A DNA stretch of 64,000 nt, from positions 2,356,001-2,420,000 of the forward strand of contig NZ_BIFT01000001.1 of NCBI RefSeq assembly GCF_003967575.1, in the 5' to 3' direction. Position numbers and translations under genes: made by a program. Each line of letters starts with the position of its first letter. The first letter of the stretch is position 1. The DNA is from Dictyobacter alpinus (lineage in GTDB: Bacteria; Chloroflexota; Ktedonobacteria; Ktedonobacterales; Ktedonobacteraceae). Positions 1 to 7,074 of this stretch are shown here, piece by piece. The notes under the pieces are model-generated. The model made no database searches. It saw only the letters and a program-made list of their open reading frames with translations, and was not told where the DNA came from.

Positions 1-68
1 ATCGTCAAAGCGCACGTTTCTGTAGTATTTGTGGTGAGCCGGCTCCATCATCTCCAGATGGAGCCTGA
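1..68 (+). CDS. C-terminal end of a zinc-ribbon protein (partial)
   Basis: The third forward frame is open from the window edge to a TGA at 66-68 and ends with RFCSICGEPAPSSPDGA. The C-x2-CG knuckle followed by Pro/Ser looks like one half of a zinc ribbon at the end of a protein. A strong bidirectional terminator follows at once, as expected for the end of a plus-strand gene. Too little is present to name the protein, and the frame assignment rests on the CxxCG motif alone. Confidence 0.45.
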   Translation, partial: RQSARFCSICGEPAPSSPDGA

Positions 69-75
69 ACACGAG

Positions 76-136
76 AAGTAAAGAGAGAGCCGGGTCGATG
101 CACAGTACTTGTATCGACCCGGCTCTCTCTTTACTT
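76..136. terminator. Bidirectional rho-independent terminator
   Basis: A 24-bp perfect inverted repeat (arms 76-99 and 113-136, 13-nt loop) with a GC-rich core (gccgggtcgat) and flanking A/T. It lies between the plus-strand gene ending at 68 and the minus-strand oxidoreductase ending at 183, so it can serve both. Confidence 0.8.
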
Positions 137-182
137 TATAAACGGAAGTTTCTGCGACAATCCTGGCTGGCTAGCTAAAAAG

Positions 183-1187
183 CTATGCCAGTTTTACCAG
201 CTGCTTACCAAAGTTTTCGCCCTTTAGCATACCGATGAAAGCTTTTGGCGAGCTCTCGATACCCTCGGCGACCGTCTCACGATATTTGATTTTTCCGCTG
301 GCCACCAGTTCGCTCAATTCTTTGATAGCCTGAGGGAAAAGTTCAGCATGCTCGCCTACGATAAAGCCCTGTAGTTTCACACGATTGATTAACAATGCGC
401 CAAAGTTACGCACAGCATGTGGTGTGGTCTCATTATATTGAGAAACAAAACCGCAAAGAGGAATACGTGCGTGCGCATTTAAACGATCCAACACAGCCTC
501 AAGAATCTCGCCACCGACATTTTCAAAATAGACGTCGATGCCATCAGGTGTTGCCGCTGCCAGATCCTCAACCAATTTTCCTGCTTTATAATCAACGCAG
601 GCATCAAAGCCAAGTTCATTAACGACATAATCGCATTTCGCTTTACCGCCAGCGATACCCACTACATGACAGCCATGAGCTTTTGCCAGCTGTCCCACTA
701 CACTACCAACAGCACCTGAAGCGGCCGAAACTACTACAGTCTCACCAGCTTTTGGCTGACCGATACTCATCAAGCCTACCCAGGCAGTCAGTCCAGGCAT
801 ACCCAACACACCTAGATAAGCAGAGGCAGGAAGTTGCTGTGACACTGATACCTTCTGCAAACCTTTGCCATCAGAAATACCATATTCCTGCCAGCCAAAG
901 TAGCCCAACACATGCTCATCAACCTGGAAATTGGGATTTTTGGACTCGACGATCACGCCGACCGTTCCACCCACCATGACTTCCTGCAACTTAGAACTGG
1001 CGGCATAGGATTTGCCTTCGTTCATGCGTCCACGCATATAAGGATCGAGAGATAGATAAAGATTCTTTACCAATACTTCGCCATCCCTTAAGGCGGCCAC
1101 ATCTGTCTCTACCAGTTGAAAATCGCTCTCTTGCACCCACCCCTGTGGACGGTTAGCGAGAAGCACTTGTTTATTTTTTGTTGCCAT
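183..1187 (-). CDS. NADP-dependent oxidoreductase, CurA/PTGR type (zinc-independent MDR)
   Basis: 334 aa, full length for the leukotriene B4 12-hydroxydehydrogenase / curcumin reductase branch of medium-chain reductases, soluble enzymes that reduce activated C=C bonds with NADPH. The branch hallmark LSLDPYMRGRM is at residues 45-55 and the dinucleotide-binding AASGAVGSVVG at 155-165. I see no zinc-binding cysteines of the ADH type. The ATG at 1187 is preceded by AAAGGAAA at a normal distance. It stands alone, bounded by the terminator at 76-136 and the parS palindrome at 1340-1391. The physiological substrate cannot be read from the sequence. Confidence 0.9.
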   Translation of the reverse strand: MATKNKQVLLANRPQGWVQESDFQLVETDVAALRDGEVLVKNLYLSLDPYMRGRMNEGKSYAASSKLQEVMVGGTVGVIVESKNPNFQVDEHVLGYFGWQEYGISDGKGLQKVSVSQQLPASAYLGVLGMPGLTAWVGLMSIGQPKAGETVVVSAASGAVGSVVGQLAKAHGCHVVGIAGGKAKCDYVVNELGFDACVDYKAGKLVEDLAAATPDGIDVYFENVGGEILEAVLDRLNAHARIPLCGFVSQYNETTPHAVRNFGALLINRVKLQGFIVGEHAELFPQAIKELSELVASGKIKYRETVAEGIESSPKAFIGMLKGENFGKQLVKLA

Positions 1188-1240
1188 TATCTATATTTCC
1201 TTTCAAATTAAGGCATTTTTAGATGCCGTATTTTCATAAC

Positions 1241-1257
1241 ACTACGTAGCACGTAGT
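1241..1257. promoter_or_regulatory. 17-bp dyad upstream of the oxidoreductase gene
   Basis: ACTACGT-agc-ACGTAGT is a perfect 7-bp inverted repeat with a 3-bp centre, 54 bp upstream of the ATG at 1187. The size and position fit an operator for a TetR- or MarR-like dimer. No such regulator lies next door, so this is inference. Confidence 0.35.
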
Positions 1258-1339
1258 TTATTTCATTTTGTTGACAGCAAGCTCGAAATTAACTGCTAGC
1301 TTGCCTGCTAGATGCTAATCCAATGGTAATTTATTGAAA

Positions 1340-1391
1340 GGAAAAAAATCATGTTGATGTTTCACGTGAAACATCAACATGATTTTTTTCC
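1340..1391. terminator. 52-bp perfect palindrome with parS at its centre; also terminator of the MerR-CMD operon
   Basis: The sequence is its own reverse complement from 1340 to 1391. The centre 1358-1373 is the exact parS consensus TGTTTCACGTGAAACA. The outer arms carry A7/T7 runs, so in RNA of either strand this is a hairpin followed by U residues. It lies 24 bp beyond the stop of the CMD gene at 1415. Confidence 0.75.
1358..1373. other. parS site 1 (ParB binding, exact 16-mer)
   Basis: TGTTTCACGTGAAACA, identical to the canonical chromosomal parS of Bacillus and many other bacteria. Centromere-like ParB-binding site; one of seven within 10 kb. It is nested in the 52-bp palindrome 1340-1391. 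Confidence 0.9.
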
Positions 1392-1414
1392 AGCGAGGAA
1401 TAGTACTCGTTTAT

Positions 1415-1798
1415 TTATACTTGTGAAGGCATTTCGCTCTTGAGACGAGTAAGCACGTTCGTAGCATTGATCGCTGTTGGAAATCCCGCATAGGGTACGG
1501 TTTGTAAAATGATTTCTTCAAGTTCTTGCAAGCTAATGCCAACATTCAGGGCTGCTTCCATATGAACGCGAAGTTGCGGTTCTCTGCCTCCTAATGCAGT
1601 TAGGATTGCGACGGTAGCGATCTCTCGTTCGCGAAGTGACAGGCCAGGGCGAGAATAAATGTCCCCAAACGCGAATTCGACAATATAGCGACCCAGGTCT
1701 CCAAGGTTGTCAACAACGCGTTGACCGGCATTTCCATCAACTTCTGCAAGTTTAGCAAGACCACGTTCGTAACGTGTAGTTTCAGTGGGTGTTGTCAT
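1415..1798 (-). CDS. Carboxymuconolactone decarboxylase (CMD) family protein
   Basis: 127 aa, a typical size for the all-helical CMD/AhpD family. The diagnostic core runs from REREIATVAILTALGG (about residues 56-71) through the VHMEAALNVG segment to an ILQTVPYAGFPTAINA-type end. There is no AhpD CxxC, so it resembles the gamma-carboxymuconolactone decarboxylase subgroup rather than the disulfide peroxidase reductase. Its start overlaps the end of the upstream MerR gene by 17 bp, so the two are translationally coupled and probably controlled together by the MerR promoter at 2175-2205. The substrate is unknown. Confidence 0.88.
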   Translation of the reverse strand: MTTPTETTRYERGLAKLAEVDGNAGQRVVDNLGDLGRYIVEFAFGDIYSRPGLSLREREIATVAILTALGGREPQLRVHMEAALNVGISLQELEEIILQTVPYAGFPTAINATNVLTRLKSEMPSQV

Positions 1799-2168
1799 GA
1801 TCTCCCTTCATTTGAGAATAGACTTGTATTTTCACAGTAATAGCATCCAGATTATGCTGGAGTTCAGCAATATGAGTTTGAACAGCCTGTTGGTGCGCTT
1901 CTAACAGGATACGTCGTTCGGTGATGGTTGCATCGCCTTGCCGTCGTAGCTCAGCGAACTTCTGCATATGCCGAATCGGCATCCCCGTCTTACGCAAGCG
2001 TGTCAGAAACGCGATCCAATCAAGATCCTTTGCATCATAGCGACGATGACCACTCGTTGCACGAGAGACCGAATCAAGTAATCCAATTCGTTCGTAGTAA
2101 CGCAAAGTGTGGGCGCTCAAACCTGTACGTGCTACGACCTGCTCAATGGTAAGTAATTCACTGTTCAT
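1782..2168 (-). CDS. MerR family transcriptional regulator
   Basis: 128 aa from the ATG at 2168. The N-terminal winged helix-turn-helix is clear (LTIEQVVARTGLSAHTLRYYERIGLL, then TSGHRRYDAKDLDWIAFLTRLRKTGMPI), followed by a dimerisation coiled coil of about 50 residues. There is no cysteine-rich metal site, which argues for an organic or oxidative signal rather than a heavy metal. I prefer ATG 2168 over 2195 because the longer start would lie inside the -10 to spacer region of a MerR-type promoter, and 2168 coincides with the predicted transcription start, so the message may be leaderless. It forms an operon with the CMD gene. Confidence 0.9.
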   Translation of the reverse strand: MNSELLTIEQVVARTGLSAHTLRYYERIGLLDSVSRATSGHRRYDAKDLDWIAFLTRLRKTGMPIRHMQKFAELRRQGDATITERRILLEAHQQAVQTHIAELQHNLDAITVKIQVYSQMKGDHDNTH

Positions 2169-2174
2169 GAACAC

Positions 2175-2205
2175 AGTGTAAAACTTTGAGCGCACTCAAA
2201 GTCAA
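2175..2205 (-). promoter_or_regulatory. MerR-type promoter with 19-bp spacer and central dyad
   Basis: Read on the minus strand: -35 TTGACT (2205-2200), a 19-bp spacer, -10 TACACT (2180-2175). The dyad ACTTTGAG-TGCG-CTCAAAGT lies across the spacer. An over-long 19-bp spacer with an operator inside is the signature of promoters activated by MerR proteins through DNA untwisting. Expected transcription start is about 2168, the A of the MerR start codon. Confidence 0.8.
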
Positions 2206-2228
2206 GAGGAAAAAAGAAAGTTGCATAC

Positions 2229-2261
2229 AAAAAAAGTGGACATCCAACAAGGAATGTCCAC
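2229..2261 (-). terminator. Terminator of fabI
   Basis: Inverted repeat GTGGACAT/ATGTCCAC (2236-2243 and 2254-2261), followed on the minus strand by seven U residues (A run 2229-2235), 22 bp past the fabI stop. Confidence 0.75.
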
Positions 2262-2282
2262 CCAGGTAGCTATCCGATTTAT

Positions 2283-3053
2283 TTATGCACCCATAATGTT
2301 ATAGCCAGCATCCACAAACATAATCTCGCCGGTTATGGCGCGGGCAAGATCACTGCTCAAGAAGAGAGCGGCATCACCAACTTCGCTCTGCTCAATATTG
2401 CGGCGCAATGGTGAGACATGGGCAACCTGCTCGCGGAACCCGGTAAGGCCGGAGACACCACGTGCGGCAAGGGTGTTCAAAGGTCCAGCAGAGATGGCAT
2501 TCACGCGGATATTATGTTCACCCATCTCATAGGCCAGATAGCGAACACTGCATTCCAGGGCAGCCTTGGCTACAGCCATCACATTATACTTTGGCATCAC
2601 ACGCTCACTGGCCATATAGGTCAGAGCCAGTACGCTACCGCCATGCTCTTTCATTAGAGGCTCGGCACGTTTGGCCAGAGCAACTAATGAGTAGGCGCTG
2701 ATATCGAGAGCAGTATGGAAACCCTCACGTGTAGTCTGAATAAAAGGATTCTCCAATTCGCTGGCGGGAGCAAAAGCTACGCAGTGGACAAGGATATCGA
2801 GTCTACCACCCATGATTTCGCCGGCTTTTACAAAGGCGGCATCCAATTCAGCGTCGTTTTGCACATCGCATGCAATAAGTTCTGTGCCAGGAATTTTAGC
2901 GGCCAGGTCGCGAACATATTTTTCCATGCGCTCCTGATATGTCAGTACGAGTTGAGCCCCTTCACGAGCCAGCGCCTGCGCGATCGCCCAGGCAATCGAG
3001 CGATGGTTGGCAACACCAAAAATAAGAGCCTTTTTGCCTTCTAATAAGGGCAT
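2283..3053 (-). CDS. fabI: Enoyl-[acyl-carrier-protein] reductase (NADH), FabI
   Basis: 256 aa. Catalyses the last reduction of the type II fatty acid elongation cycle. The FabI-specific cofactor loop GKKALIFGVANHRSIAWAIA is at the N-terminus, where ordinary SDRs have TGxxxGxG. The catalytic Y-x6-K appears in ASERVMPKYNVMAVAKAALE, and SAGPLNTLAARGVSG matches the FabI substrate loop. I chose ATG 3053 over 3059 because AGGAG on the minus strand lies 8 nt before 3053 but only 2 nt before 3059. It has its own terminator and no other fatty-acid genes around it. Confidence 0.95.
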   Translation of the reverse strand: MPLLEGKKALIFGVANHRSIAWAIAQALAREGAQLVLTYQERMEKYVRDLAAKIPGTELIACDVQNDAELDAAFVKAGEIMGGRLDILVHCVAFAPASELENPFIQTTREGFHTALDISAYSLVALAKRAEPLMKEHGGSVLALTYMASERVMPKYNVMAVAKAALECSVRYLAYEMGEHNIRVNAISAGPLNTLAARGVSGLTGFREQVAHVSPLRRNIEQSEVGDAALFLSSDLARAITGEIMFVDAGYNIMGA

Positions 3054-3136
3054 ATCCATATCTCCTCTCGAAATACATTACACTGGTTGCTCTTCGCAAC
3101 TATTTACAATACAGAATTTTTTCTGCATTGAGATAC

Positions 3137-3490
3137 TTAGCGCTCCATTGAATAGCCACGATTGGCCCATCCGTTCATGCCGCGCGCGAGATTATATACT
3201 TTCTTAAAGCCCATCAAAGATGCAATTTCAGAGGCCATAGCACTGCGCTGTCCTGCAGCACATACAAAAATTACCTCCTCATCGAGGGGTAAATTCTGCT
3301 CTTGTAGGGCCTTACCAAAGGTATAAATACCCTGAATCGGAACCAGGGTTGCTTCAGCGATATGCCCATAATTCCATTCATCAGGCATGCGTACATCTAC
3401 GATTCGTGTGCCTGCCTCGATCATGCGTTTAGCATCATCGGTCCCGATGGTTGTATATGGCAGCACTTCATCATCAAAATTATTTGCCAT
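3137..3490 (-). CDS. Single-domain rhodanese-like protein
   Basis: 117 aa covering one rhodanese domain: VDVRMPDEWNYGHI (CH2A motif region, about residues 32-45), then the active-site loop CAAGQRS with the catalytic cysteine near residue 77, and the closing GMNGWANRGY. Stand-alone proteins of this kind carry persulfide sulfur from thiosulfate or cysteine-derived donors; the partner here is unknown. The start overlaps the 3' end of the upstream small gene by 11 bp, so the two form a coupled operon. Confidence 0.9.
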   Translation of the reverse strand: MANNFDDEVLPYTTIGTDDAKRMIEAGTRIVDVRMPDEWNYGHIAEATLVPIQGIYTFGKALQEQNLPLDEEVIFVCAAGQRSAMASEIASLMGFKKVYNLARGMNGWANRGYSMER

Positions 3491-3737
3491 TGCTAGCTTC
3501 TCCTGTTTCGTATTGCTCTAGCCATAGACGGCCTAACAAGGTAGGAACGATCATATACTCATCGCCACTAAAAGCCATGGTGATGTATCCTTGATCTTCC
3601 ATCTCGCGAAAATCGTCAGTTATGAGGAAATAGTTATGTAGCATACGCGAAACGTCACTTTCAGGTAACTGTTTCCAGGCCAGCAACACACGCATAATGG
3701 CAGCATATTTGGGCCTACTATCGTCTACGGCTCGCAT
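3480..3737 (-). CDS. Small uncharacterised protein upstream of the rhodanese gene
   Basis: 85 aa from ATG 3737, chosen because AGAGGT lies 6 nt upstream; a further ATG at 3755 would place that site inside the gene. The composition is soluble, with aromatic and acidic residues (MLHNYFLITDDFREMEDQGYI, then FSGDEYMIVPTLLGRLWLEQYE) and an outline like a small winged-helix domain, but I recognise no family. The overlap with the rhodanese gene and good spacing support it being real. Function unknown. Confidence 0.65.
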   Translation of the reverse strand: MRAVDDSRPKYAAIMRVLLAWKQLPESDVSRMLHNYFLITDDFREMEDQGYITMAFSGDEYMIVPTLLGRLWLEQYETGEASNGK

Positions 3738-3860
3738 ATACTTACCTCTTTTCATCCTACTTTGCTGTTCGCTTCAATGCCTCTCACAGTGTAGCAAATT
3801 CGACAGTAGACAGCAAGAGCAGATATAAGCTCCTGCATGATTGTATCTTCTGGAACTTGA

Positions 3861-3876
3861 TGTTTCACGTGAAACA
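3861..3876. other. parS site 2 (exact 16-mer)
   Basis: TGTTTCACGTGAAACA with a palindromic flank (tTGATG...CATCAa) in the region between the small-protein gene and the aminotransferase. Confidence 0.9.
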
Positions 3877-3961
3877 TCAAAAGCAATCATCTTTATTGTA
3901 TAGTCATAGTGAAGGATCCATACTACCGCAACCAGCAGATAAAATCTTCCAGTCGGTTTGA

Positions 3962-3977
3962 TGTTTCACGTGAAACA
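3962..3977. other. parS site 3 (exact 16-mer)
   Basis: TGTTTCACGTGAAACA, 101 bp from site 2 and just upstream of the aminotransferase start at 4014. Open reading frame extends through it in frame with the aminotransferase, but the codons simply translate the site (DVSRET). Confidence 0.9.
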
Positions 3978-4013
3978 TCCTCTTGTGAAAAAAGAAAGCG
4001 AAGAAAGAAAGCT

Positions 4014-5129
4014 ATGCATATTCCCAATTTTAAACTTGAACGATACTTTGCACAGTGGGAGTTTGTAGCTCCTCATCTACTTTCCAGTTCCGATGTCGAT
4101 GGTTATCAGATGAATGAACTATTAGGACTGGCAGATCAAGAATGTCAGATGCTATGGAAAAATTTATCATTAGGTTATACGGAGAGTGCGGGACATCCTC
4201 TTTTACGGCAACAGATTGCCAGTCTTTATCAACATATTTCACCAGAAGAGATACTGACTTTCGCTGGTGGCGAAGAAGCAATTTTTATTCTGATGAATGT
4301 CCTTCTGCACTCCGGTGATCATGCTATTGTCACCTGGCCTGGCTATCAATCACTTTATACGGTTGCCCAATCAGTTGGAGCTGATGTCTCGTTACTAGAA
4401 TTACAGGAAGAGCAAGGATGGAAACTGGATACTGCAAAACTGCGCCAGACTATCCGTCCAAACACACGTTTGATCGTCATCAATTTCCCACATAATCCTA
4501 CTGGCGCACATCTGGATAGGCAAACTTTCGAGGAAATCACTGATATTGCCAATGAAGCCAATGCATATCTATTCTCCGACGAGTCCTACCGTTTTCTGGA
4601 ATATTCACCCGAGCAATCACTACCAGGAGCCGCAGATCTGGGCACCAAAAATATCTCATTAGGGGTCATGTCAAAATCCTTTGCTCTGGCAGGACTCAGA
4701 ATCGGCTGGCTGGCTACCCATGATCTTGCTCTTCTCCAGCGCGTCGCCGCCTTTAAAGATTATCTCTCAATCTGCAATAGTGCTCCCAGCGAAATTCTGG
4801 CCTTGATCGCACTACGTGCCCAACCACAAATCATCCAGCGTAGCCTGGACATTATTCAGACTAATCTTGTAGAATTGGATCAATTTTTCGCTCGCTGGTC
4901 AGAAGTATTTTCCTGGCAACGACCCCAGGCTGGTAGTATTGCCTTTCCACGTCTCCTGCTCCCACAACCCATCAACGATTTCGTGCTTGATCTGGTTCAA
5001 CAAGAAGGCGTAATGCTTTTACCCGGTTCCGTTTATGATCATCCCGGTAACCATTTTAGAATCGGCTTCGGACGAAAAAATATGACCGAGTCTCTTTCCC
5101 GCCTTGAAAATTATCTACATCGCAAGTAA
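4014..5129 (+). CDS. PLP-dependent aminotransferase, class I/II
   Basis: 371 aa. Fold-type-I aminotransferase with GGEEAIFILMNVLL (cofactor phosphate end), INFPHNPTGAHL, FSDESYRFLEY (Asp binding the pyridine nitrogen) and the Schiff-base lysine in MSKSFALAGLRIGW. The C-terminal GNHFRIGFGRKN contains the carboxylate-binding arginine. Start chosen at ATG 4014: an in-frame ATG at 3909 would add 35 residues that mostly translate a parS site. It is rather short for the family, like the small capreomycidine-synthase/MalY-like group. Substrate cannot be assigned; no pathway neighbours. Confidence 0.85.
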   Translation: MHIPNFKLERYFAQWEFVAPHLLSSSDVDGYQMNELLGLADQECQMLWKNLSLGYTESAGHPLLRQQIASLYQHISPEEILTFAGGEEAIFILMNVLLHSGDHAIVTWPGYQSLYTVAQSVGADVSLLELQEEQGWKLDTAKLRQTIRPNTRLIVINFPHNPTGAHLDRQTFEEITDIANEANAYLFSDESYRFLEYSPEQSLPGAADLGTKNISLGVMSKSFALAGLRIGWLATHDLALLQRVAAFKDYLSICNSAPSEILALIALRAQPQIIQRSLDIIQTNLVELDQFFARWSEVFSWQRPQAGSIAFPRLLLPQPINDFVLDLVQQEGVMLLPGSVYDHPGNHFRIGFGRKNMTESLSRLENYLHRK

Positions 5130-5191
5130 TGCAAAGAAACAGAACGATGAGCAAAAGCACAATCCTATCAGTCTGAACATCATTCTTTGTA

Positions 5192-5207
5192 TGTTTCACG
5201 TGAAACA
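5192..5207. other. parS site 4 (exact 16-mer)
   Basis: TGTTTCACGTGAAACA, 63 bp downstream of the aminotransferase stop, flanked by tA...Ta, in non-coding DNA. Confidence 0.9.
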
Positions 5208-5320
5208 TAGAGTATGTCAGCAAACTAAACAGCCAGCAAGAGTGCTATTCATTTTTGCAGAGGCATGTACATGACAAAGTAAGTTATCATCCTGATAAAA
5301 GCAACCCCAAAATAGCACTC

Positions 5321-5585
5321 GTAGATGCGACCTTCAACGGTCGCTTGCCACCCGCCGCAGCGTGGTGGCCCGGTATCCCAGCGATCCTGTCCCCCTCATT
5401 TGGCGCGTTTCCTCACGCAGTGCCCAAATGAGACCTTCCACTAGGTACACCATGCGGGACTTATCCAGGAGTATCGCGGGGGAACTCTCTCTGGGCGAGG
5501 TGATGACGATGGGGAGCAGAACAGACCAGATACCGGGCCACCACGCTGCGGCGGGTGGCAAGCGACCGCTGAGGGTCGTAGCTAC
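5321..5585. repeat. 265-bp element with 57-bp imperfect inverted ends
   Basis: Arms 5321-5377 and 5529-5585 are reverse complements with only a few mismatches near the outer end; the inner 38 bp match exactly. The loop has a smaller hairpin with arms CTCATTTGG and CCAAATGAG (5395-5432). No convincing gene is inside: the frames are antisense images of each other, as palindromic DNA produces. It could be a MITE-like element or the gene of a highly structured RNA. No second copy in the window. Confidence 0.6.
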
Positions 5586-5680
5586 GGGGACGGGGTCGTG
5601 GTGAGGCGAGGAATCGCTGAGGGAGGCGTTCTCTGTTCATGTTTGTGCTGAAAAAAATGATGGCGCCGCTGCCTGATGTT

Positions 5681-5724
5681 TCACGTCATGAGTATGTTTC
5701 ACGTGAAACATACTCATGACGTGA
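5681..5724. repeat. 44-bp perfect palindrome centred on parS
   Basis: The block is its own reverse complement. Its centre is parS site 5 and its outer 10 bp (TCACGTCATG) together with 5677-5680 repeat half of a parS site (TGTTTCACGT, 5677-5686). It lies 18 bp beyond the stop of the PQQ-like gene and lacks a long U run, so a terminator role is weaker than for 1340-1391. Confidence 0.7.
5695..5710. other. parS site 5 (exact 16-mer)
   Basis: TGTTTCACGTGAAACA at the centre of the 44-bp palindrome 5681-5724. Confidence 0.9.
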
Positions 5725-5741
5725 GTCGTTATTATCAGCAT

Positions 5742-6878
5742 TCAAGGAACTACAATCAGCGAAGATCCAAATCCGAAAGCTTCGCTATTCGTAGCTGATT
5801 GGTTCACAGGACTGTTCAGCCACCCTTGCGCTGAACCATCTTTGCCATTAAACGCATAGATCTTATTAGTTGTAGAACAATAAAGATAAAATATTCCTTG
5901 TTTCACGTGAAACATTGTTGCGTGCAAATTGAGGTTCCGATACCAGTGCAAGGATCCAGTGTGACGATCGAGGGCGAGTAGCGCACTTTGCTCGGTCAGA
6001 GGATTTTCTTGCGCAAAGCTTTCCTGTTGATATGTTCCCGCCAAACAAAGATAAAGCATATCATTTTCAATACACGGCTTTAGTCCGGCGGTCTTGCCAA
6101 CAAAATGTTCCCATTGTATTTCACCGCTGCGCGCGTTCAGCGCATAGATGGTTGTTGCTCCCATGCAATAAAGCGTATCGTCCGTACACACAGGGGCATC
6201 AAAAATAGGATCTGGTAATAAGTTTGAGCACCAGTTCTGGCGGCCGCTTTCGGCTGAAAATGCATAGACATAACTGCCCTCGGGATCTAAATCAGCGATG
6301 GCGTAGATTGATGTATGATCCAGGCTATGGGCTAGAAAATTTTGAGGTGCCTGTAGGGTTGAGCGCCAGCGCTGTCTGAAGTTCTGTAGTTCCAGGGCAT
6401 AGAGATTATTCTGGCTACTATAATATAAAATGCTATTCGCTATGATCAGTTCAATTGCTCCCAGATGTATATCTTGTTGAAGAGGCGGAATTTCATACGT
6501 TGCGATGAGGATGCCGGTGGTCGCATTCAAGGCGGTAATGGTACCTTGAAAAGATAGTACATAGAGAATTGTATCAATCAGGGCCATCGCCATCAGTTCG
6601 CTGACTTGTATCCCTGCTTCTACAAGATAGGGTGAAACGCTGGTAGACCAGATTTCCCGACCAGTGCTAACGTGTAGTGCGTACACCATACTTTCATTCT
6701 GCGAGGCGTATACATACACCATTCCGTTTGCAACGATCAAGCTGGAACCTAAGCCTGCGATATCTCTGCGCCAGATAATAGCTTGCTCATCTATGCTGGC
6801 TTTATAGATATGTGAGCCCTGGGCAATATACATGCCACGATCTGTCGATGTGTTATTGTTCGCAAATGGCGTTTTCAT
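5742..6878 (-). CDS. PQQ-like beta-propeller repeat protein
   Basis: 378 aa made of repeated blades with the pattern xxYALxxxTGxxxWxxx, for example VYALHVSTGREIWSTSV, ITALNATTGILIATYEI, VYAFSAESGRQNWCSNL, IYALNARSGEIQWEHFV and LLALDRHTGSLHWYRNL, plus a last IYAFNGKDGSAQGWL. This predicts a 7-8-bladed propeller as in the PQQ_2/BamB-like superfamily. No signal peptide, membrane helix or quinone-ligand disulfide is visible, so it may be a cytoplasmic binding scaffold rather than a dehydrogenase. A parS site lies within the gene at 5899-5914. Isolated minus-strand gene; function unknown. Confidence 0.75.
   Translation of the reverse strand: MKTPFANNNTSTDRGMYIAQGSHIYKASIDEQAIIWRRDIAGLGSSLIVANGMVYVYASQNESMVYALHVSTGREIWSTSVSPYLVEAGIQVSELMAMALIDTILYVLSFQGTITALNATTGILIATYEIPPLQQDIHLGAIELIIANSILYYSSQNNLYALELQNFRQRWRSTLQAPQNFLAHSLDHTSIYAIADLDPEGSYVYAFSAESGRQNWCSNLLPDPIFDAPVCTDDTLYCMGATTIYALNARSGEIQWEHFVGKTAGLKPCIENDMLYLCLAGTYQQESFAQENPLTEQSALLALDRHTGSLHWYRNLNLHATMFHVKQGIFYLYCSTTNKIYAFNGKDGSAQGWLNSPVNQSATNSEAFGFGSSLIVVP
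5899..5914. other. parS site 6 inside the PQQ-like gene (exact 16-mer)
   Basis: TGTTTCACGTGAAACA within the last part of the coding sequence; on the minus strand it is read as ATMFHVKQG, where MFHVK are the site codons. The gene tolerates the full site, which suggests selection for the site. Confidence 0.88.
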
Positions 6879-7074
6879 CCAATATATTTACCCGTCTCTT
6901 GCCTTTTCCTGACAACTATGTGATGTTTTTCTCGCGGACAGGACAAACTGTCTGCTGTCTTCTTCTATCTCTAATGATCAGGAAAGCTCTGCGCAAGTTT
7001 ATTTATGTCAGTAATAAAGAATATCTATCCTTCTTTACGGATAGACGTTTCCCCAGGTAGCAAACAAATAAAGG

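Noticed and set aside
3909..4013. N-terminal extension of the first aminotransferase
   Set aside because: It translates parS site 3 and Lys/Arg-rich filler; the homologous start is at 4014.
5334..5604. Overlapping open frames on both strands in the 265-bp inverted element
   Set aside because: They mirror each other because the DNA is palindromic; composition is not protein-like.
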